Assembly: GCA_945901835.1 (NCBI GenBank)
Contig: CAMDMH010000096.1
Coordinates: 1 to 8,824, forward strand
From: Devosia equisanguinis
Lineage (GTDB): Bacteria; Pseudomonadota; Alphaproteobacteria; Rhizobiales; Hyphomicrobiaceae
Length of the DNA: 8,824 nt
Direction of reading: 5' to 3'
The translations under genes and the position numbers were made by a program. Of this stretch, positions 6,080 through 8,824 are shown piece after piece (the first letter of the stretch is position 1; the number at the start of each line of letters is the position of its first letter). The notes below the pieces were generated by a model. The model was not told where the DNA came from and ran no database searches. It worked only from the letters and a program-made list of their open reading frames with translations.

Positions 6080-6740
6080 GATCTTCCGCATCGGCGGCAT
6101 TCCGATCTTCCTCGACTTCTTCTTCGTTCTGCTCGCTGTGCTCTTCAGTTGGCCTTACTGGTCGGGCGGAAGCAACGTCGGCATGTCCGCAGGGTTCGTG
6201 CTGATCATCGGGCTGTTCATATCCATCCTGCTCCACGAGCTGGGCCACGCCTGGGCTGGCCGCGCGTTCGGCGTCGGGACGCGCGCCATCGAGATCAATG
6301 GCCTCGGCGGACTTTGCTATTTCGAGCGCTCGCTGCCGGCGAAGGTCTGGCCGAGAACCGCGGTCGGCCTCGCCGGCCCTTTCGCCAATCTGGTGCTGTG
6401 GCAGGGTTTCGATATCGCGGCCGACCTTTCGAGCGACGCCGGCGGCGGCGTTCTGGGTGTGGTCCTCAACCAACTCGCCCATGCCAACCTTCTGCTGCTG
6501 ATCTTCAATCTGCTACCAGCGTTTCCGCTCGACGGTGGCAAGGTTCTGGAAGCCTGGCTGACGCCGCTCACCGGCGCGATCTGGTCCATCCGCGTCGTCG
6601 CCGTATTGGGCCTCGCCGTGGCGGCCTTCCTGGCATGGCGTTCGTTCCCGGGCAGCATGTTCATGCTGATGCTCGCCGTCCTGATTGCGATGCAGAACTG
6701 GCAGATGCTGCAAAGCGTCGGCGGCATCGGCCGGCGTTGA
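6066..6740 (+). CDS. Small M50-family (site-2-protease-like) membrane metalloprotease
   Basis: A 224-residue integral membrane protein of the M50 zinc intramembrane protease family (COG1994/SpoIVFB-like minimal form). The zinc-binding HELGH motif is His57-Glu58...His61 at the end of a hydrophobic helix (FVLIIGLFISILL, 44-56), and the second motif, LLPAFPLDGGKVL, supplies Asp156 as the third ligand. N-terminal GGIPIFLDFFFVLLAVLF (10-27) is another membrane segment, AVGLAGPFANLVL (99-111) matches the family's conserved Gly-Pro-Asn helix, and the C-terminus (near 175-215) holds at least one more. There is no PDZ or CBS domain, so regulation or substrate gating must come from elsewhere. Catalytic residues look intact. 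It overlaps the 5'-nucleotidase gene by 14 bp, so translation is probably coupled. The substrate is unknown; no anti-sigma factor gene is adjacent. Confidence 0.9.
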   Translation: MGRVEIFRIGGIPIFLDFFFVLLAVLFSWPYWSGGSNVGMSAGFVLIIGLFISILLHELGHAWAGRAFGVGTRAIEINGLGGLCYFERSLPAKVWPRTAVGLAGPFANLVLWQGFDIAADLSSDAGGGVLGVVLNQLAHANLLLLIFNLLPAFPLDGGKVLEAWLTPLTGAIWSIRVVAVLGLAVAAFLAWRSFPGSMFMLMLAVLIAMQNWQMLQSVGGIGRR

Positions 6741-6786
6741 CACGGTCGCCGGTCGCTGCTGTGCTATCGGGCAGCCGGACAAAGCC

Positions 6787-6792
6787 GAGGAG
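6787..6792 (+). promoter_or_regulatory. Shine-Dalgarno deciding the MBL-fold hydrolase start
   Basis: GAGGAG lies 8 nt upstream of the ATG at 6801. An in-frame GTG at 6792 overlaps this motif and is therefore an unlikely start. Confidence 0.65.
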
Positions 6793-6800
6793 TGCCGCCG

Positions 6801-7808
6801 ATGACCACGTCTCAAGCCCCCACGAAGAAGTTCGCGCCGCCGACTGTGGACAGTCTGTCGGTGCGCGTCGTCGTCGATAGCCGCTACGAGCGCTTCCTGC
6901 CCAAGCACACGCATGATCACGTCAAGATCGAGCACGTCGGCCAGGTGCCGCGCCGCCAGATGACGTCGCTCGCCTGCGAGTGGGGCCTGTCGCTCCATCT
7001 CCAATCGACGCGCGCCGGCGCGCCCGCGCAATTCATGCTCGATTTCGGCTACACGCCGGAGATCGTGCTGCGCAACGCCGACCTGCTCGACATCGATCCG
7101 GGCAAGATCGACGGCCTGATTCTGAGTCATGCCCATCGCGACCACTTCGGCGGCCTCACCGGCTTCGTCACGCAGCATCGCAGCAGGATGCGCGACGATC
7201 TCTGCTTCTATAACGGCGGCGAGGAAGGCTTCCGCGAGAAGATGCTGGGCGATCCCAAGGACCCTATCTCCTGGGGCCGCGTCGACCGCACGACGCTGAC
7301 GGCTCAGGCTGTGAAGCCGTGCAGCTGTAGTGAGCCGCACATCATCGAGGAGCAGGCTTTCACGACCGGATTCATTCCGCGCAATTCGTTCGAGACCGTC
7401 AGCGGTGGCTCGATGGTCTACGAGTACGACCACTTCACCGAAACCGAGCGCCGCGGCAAGCTCATGAAGGACACCCACCCCGACGAGCACGCGACCTGTT
7501 ACATCGTGCAGAGCAAGGGCCTCGTGGTGATCTCGTCGTGCGGCCATGTCGGCCTCATCAACACGATCAAGCAGGCTATGCATGTTTCCGGTGTGTCCAA
7601 GCTGCACGCCGTGCTCGGCGGCTTCCACCTCGTGACCGCGCCGCCCGAATACATCGAGCAGACCGTGGCAGAGCTCGAAGCCTTGAACCCGGACGTGGTC
7701 ATCCCCATGCATTGCTCGGGCGAGGACTTCATCAATTCCCTGCGCCGCCGCATGCCGGCCAAGCTCGTCACGACCAACGTCGGCTCGCGGTTCACGTTCA
7801 CAGCATGA
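6801..7808 (+). CDS. Metallo-beta-lactamase-fold hydrolase, COG1237-like
   Basis: A 335-residue metallo-beta-lactamase-superfamily protein. The binuclear metal motif is SHAHRDHFGG (109-118; His110, His112, Asp114, His115). The later SSCGHVGLINTI (245-256, His249), LGGFHL (272-277) and PMHCSGEDF (302-310, His304) match the pattern of COG1237, the group containing the archaeal MJ0301-type enzyme annotated as an RFA-P (dihydropterin-ribofuranosylaminobenzene phosphate) synthase. That annotation comes from methanogens and should not be carried over here. No signal peptide or Tat motif is visible, so it is probably cytoplasmic. Unusual traits are a His cluster near the N-terminus (KHTHDH, 35-40) and a CSCSEPH segment (174-180). 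It starts 60 bp after the M50 gene with a good Shine-Dalgarno and ends 7 nt before maf. Superfamily membership is certain; the substrate is unknown. Confidence 0.88.
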   Translation: MTTSQAPTKKFAPPTVDSLSVRVVVDSRYERFLPKHTHDHVKIEHVGQVPRRQMTSLACEWGLSLHLQSTRAGAPAQFMLDFGYTPEIVLRNADLLDIDPGKIDGLILSHAHRDHFGGLTGFVTQHRSRMRDDLCFYNGGEEGFREKMLGDPKDPISWGRVDRTTLTAQAVKPCSCSEPHIIEEQAFTTGFIPRNSFETVSGGSMVYEYDHFTETERRGKLMKDTHPDEHATCYIVQSKGLVVISSCGHVGLINTIKQAMHVSGVSKLHAVLGGFHLVTAPPEYIEQTVAELEALNPDVVIPMHCSGEDFINSLRRRMPAKLVTTNVGSRFTFTA

Positions 7809-7815
7809 GATATGA

Positions 7816-8433
7816 ATGACCGGCAGGACATATTCGGAAGTGATCCTTGCCTCGGGCAGCGCGGCCAGGCGCAGCATGCTCGAAGCCGCGGGCGTGGCGT
7901 TCCGGGTGGTTCCCGCCGAAGTCGACGAGGACGAGATCCGGCGCGCCTACACGGCGAATGATCCGGATGGAACGCCGACGGGCGTTTCCCGCGTCTTGGC
8001 GCGCGCGAAAGCCGAGGAAGTGAGCCGGCGCTTTCCGGCCGCGTTGGTGATCGGCGCCGATCAGGTGCTCGAGCTTGGCCGTGAGATCTATAACAAGCCT
8101 GCGGACATGACCGCGGCCCGGCGCCACTTGCGCGCCCTGTCGGGCCGAACTCACCGGCTGCTTTCGACAGTTTCGCTGGCCGAAACCGGTCACGAAACCT
8201 GGAGCTATCTCGACGCGGCTTCGCTGTCGATGCGCGACTTCAGCGACGATTTCCTCGACGGCTATCTCGCTCGAACGGGTGATCGCATTTGCGCCTGCGT
8301 CGGTGCGTATGAACTCGAAGGCTTAGGCGTCCAGTTGTTCGAGAGCATCGAGGGCGATTACTTCACCATCCTCGGCATGCCGCTGCTCAAGTTGCTCGCC
8401 GAGCTTCGCCAGCGTGGCGCCATGCCAACGTAA
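7816..8433 (+). CDS. maf: Maf-family nucleotide pyrophosphatase (YceF-like)
   Basis: A 205-residue Maf/HAM1-fold protein that hydrolyses non-canonical or modified nucleoside triphosphates to monophosphates, a pool-cleaning role once called septum formation inhibition. Visible motifs are VILASGSAARRSML (9-22) with the conserved Ser13 and Arg18, the Asp-Glu pair at 37-38, GADQVL (80-85) with Asp82, and NKP (93-95). The C-terminal signature is a YELEGLGVQLFESIEGDY segment followed by FTILGMPLLKLL. The Asp-Gln in GADQV and the LEGLG phrase resemble the YceF (7-methyl-GTP) branch more than the YhdE (dTTP/UTP) branch; this specificity is inference. It starts 7 nt after the MBL gene with only a weak Shine-Dalgarno and ends the plus-strand run. 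A nested inverted repeat begins 5 bp after its stop codon. Confidence 0.92.
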   Translation: MTGRTYSEVILASGSAARRSMLEAAGVAFRVVPAEVDEDEIRRAYTANDPDGTPTGVSRVLARAKAEEVSRRFPAALVIGADQVLELGREIYNKPADMTAARRHLRALSGRTHRLLSTVSLAETGHETWSYLDAASLSMRDFSDDFLDGYLARTGDRICACVGAYELEGLGVQLFESIEGDYFTILGMPLLKLLAELRQRGAMPT

Positions 8434-8437
8434 ATTA

Positions 8438-8529
8438 TCGTAGGTTGGGTCAAGGCCATTGGCCGCGACCCAACACATTGCCGGATTTCACTCGACGTTG
8501 GGTCGCGCTTCGCTTGACCCAACCTACGA
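8438..8529. repeat. 92-bp nested inverted repeat (REP-like palindromic element)
   Basis: The outer arms are a 17-bp perfect inverted repeat: TCGTAGGTTGGGTCAAG (8438-8454) and its reverse complement (8513-8529). An inner 11-bp perfect repeat pairs CGCGACCCAAC (8464-8474) with GTTGGGTCGCG (8497-8507). The octamer GTTGGGTC therefore occurs four times in alternating orientation, so each half can fold alone (8444-8451 with 8467-8474; 8497-8504 with 8516-8523), and GGCC-ATT-GGCC adds a small inner stem at 8454-8464. The GTAGGTTGGGT...GCTTCGCTTGACCC wording resembles palindromic intergenic repeats I recall from many proteobacterial genomes. No flanking target duplication is evident. Lying between the convergent maf and the minus-strand ORF, it could also end transcription of either. 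Confidence 0.85.
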
Positions 8530-8546
8530 ACTCGAGCGCAAACGCG

Positions 8547-8824
8547 CTACAGCGGCACCAGCTCCGCCAGGACGTGCACGAAATACCAAGTCTGCGGGGT
8601 CATCATCAGGGCATAGCCCCCGCGCATGATGCCGTGCACCCGCGCCGCGCGCAGCGACATCACGGTGTCGCCGGCGGTCAGCCGCTTGACCTCGGTTGCC
8701 GGATTGATGATCGCCCTGGCGATGATGCAGGCCTCGGGGCTGAACTGATTGATCTCGGCCATCGCCCGCTGAAGCGGCACCTTGTCGGTGTAGTGCGCCC
8801 GAAGAACCGTCTCTAGCTGAACGG
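8547..8824 (-). CDS. Unrecognised protein, C-terminal part (runs off the right edge)
   Basis: The minus-strand frame is open from the right edge to a TAG at 8549-8547, giving about 91 visible residues. A GTG at 8780 and an ATG at 8762 are possible internal starts, but the frame upstream reads smoothly as protein (AHYTDKVPLQRAMAEINQF), so the gene most likely begins outside the window. Visible phrases are ACIIARAIINPATEVKRL, then TAGDTVMSLRAARVHGIMRG and an aromatic end, TPQTWYFVHVLAEL. There is no clear membrane segment or catalytic motif. It resembles a small soluble domain, but I do not recognise a family. It converges on maf across the nested repeat. The overlapping plus-strand frame at 8445-8816 runs through that repeat and looks non-coding. 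Confidence 0.55.
   Translation of the reverse strand, partial: VQLETVLRAHYTDKVPLQRAMAEINQFSPEACIIARAIINPATEVKRLTAGDTVMSLRAARVHGIMRGGYALMMTPQTWYFVHVLAELVPL

Noticed and set aside
6755..6775. GCTGC/GCAGC inverted repeat in the 60-bp gap before the MBL gene
   Set aside because: Five-base arms with imperfect extension and no T-tract are too weak to call a terminator.
6513..7877. 454-codon minus-strand open frame opposite the M50, MBL and maf genes
   Set aside because: It spans three well-supported plus-strand genes and has antisense-type composition (His, Asp, Glu, Arg, Ala) with no recognisable motif.
8445..8816. 123-codon plus-strand open frame after maf
   Set aside because: It begins inside the nested inverted repeat and its product lacks protein-like features; the opposite strand reads better as a gene.
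1..8824. CRISPR array, tRNA, insertion sequence, toxin-antitoxin or phage genes
   Set aside because: No regularly spaced repeats, transposase motifs, tRNA-like cloverleaf or phage-type proteins are visible; nearly all DNA is explained by housekeeping-type genes.

Overview
The window looks like a chromosomal, high-GC segment from an alphaproteobacterium, most likely Rhizobiales/Hyphomicrobiales. The evidence is the order yidC - engB - argB - pyrimidine 5'-nucleotidase, which I recall as typical of that group, together with the alphaproteobacterial style of the YidC, EngB and ArgB sequences. The genus cannot be fixed from sequence reading alone. I see no mobile element, CRISPR array, tRNA or rRNA.

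Layout: (1) 1-2397, plus strand: the 3' part of yidC (membrane protein insertase; the frame is open to the left edge) and engB (ribosome-assembly GTPase), separated by a short hairpin-forming spacer. (2) 2401-4035, minus strand, convergent with engB with only 3 bp between the stop codons: a 544-residue protein with a Clp N-terminal domain but no ATPase module, a long Pro/Ala-rich linker, a beta-rich C-terminal domain and a C-terminal membrane anchor. (3) 4036-4308: a divergent control region with two elements sharing a CATGWCATG core (one a perfect 19-bp palindrome) and a plausible sigma70 promoter and Shine-Dalgarno for argB. (4) 4309-8433, plus strand: a tight five-gene run of argB, a HAD-family pyrimidine 5'-nucleotidase, a small M50 intramembrane-protease-like protein, a COG1237-type metallo-beta-lactamase-fold hydrolase and a Maf nucleotide pyrophosphatase. 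(5) 8438-8529: a 92-bp nested inverted repeat just after maf. (6) 8547-8824, minus strand: the C-terminal part of an unrecognised protein running off the right edge.

Functionally this is mostly housekeeping: membrane protein insertion, 50S assembly, arginine biosynthesis and nucleotide-pool cleaning (5'-nucleotidase and Maf in one run). The least ordinary item is the ATPase-less, tail-anchored Clp_N protein, which sits in reverse orientation between engB and argB and has its own palindrome-rich control region. The window does not clearly show a new multi-gene system. That protein with its operator-like sites, and the nested repeat after maf, most deserve follow-up.
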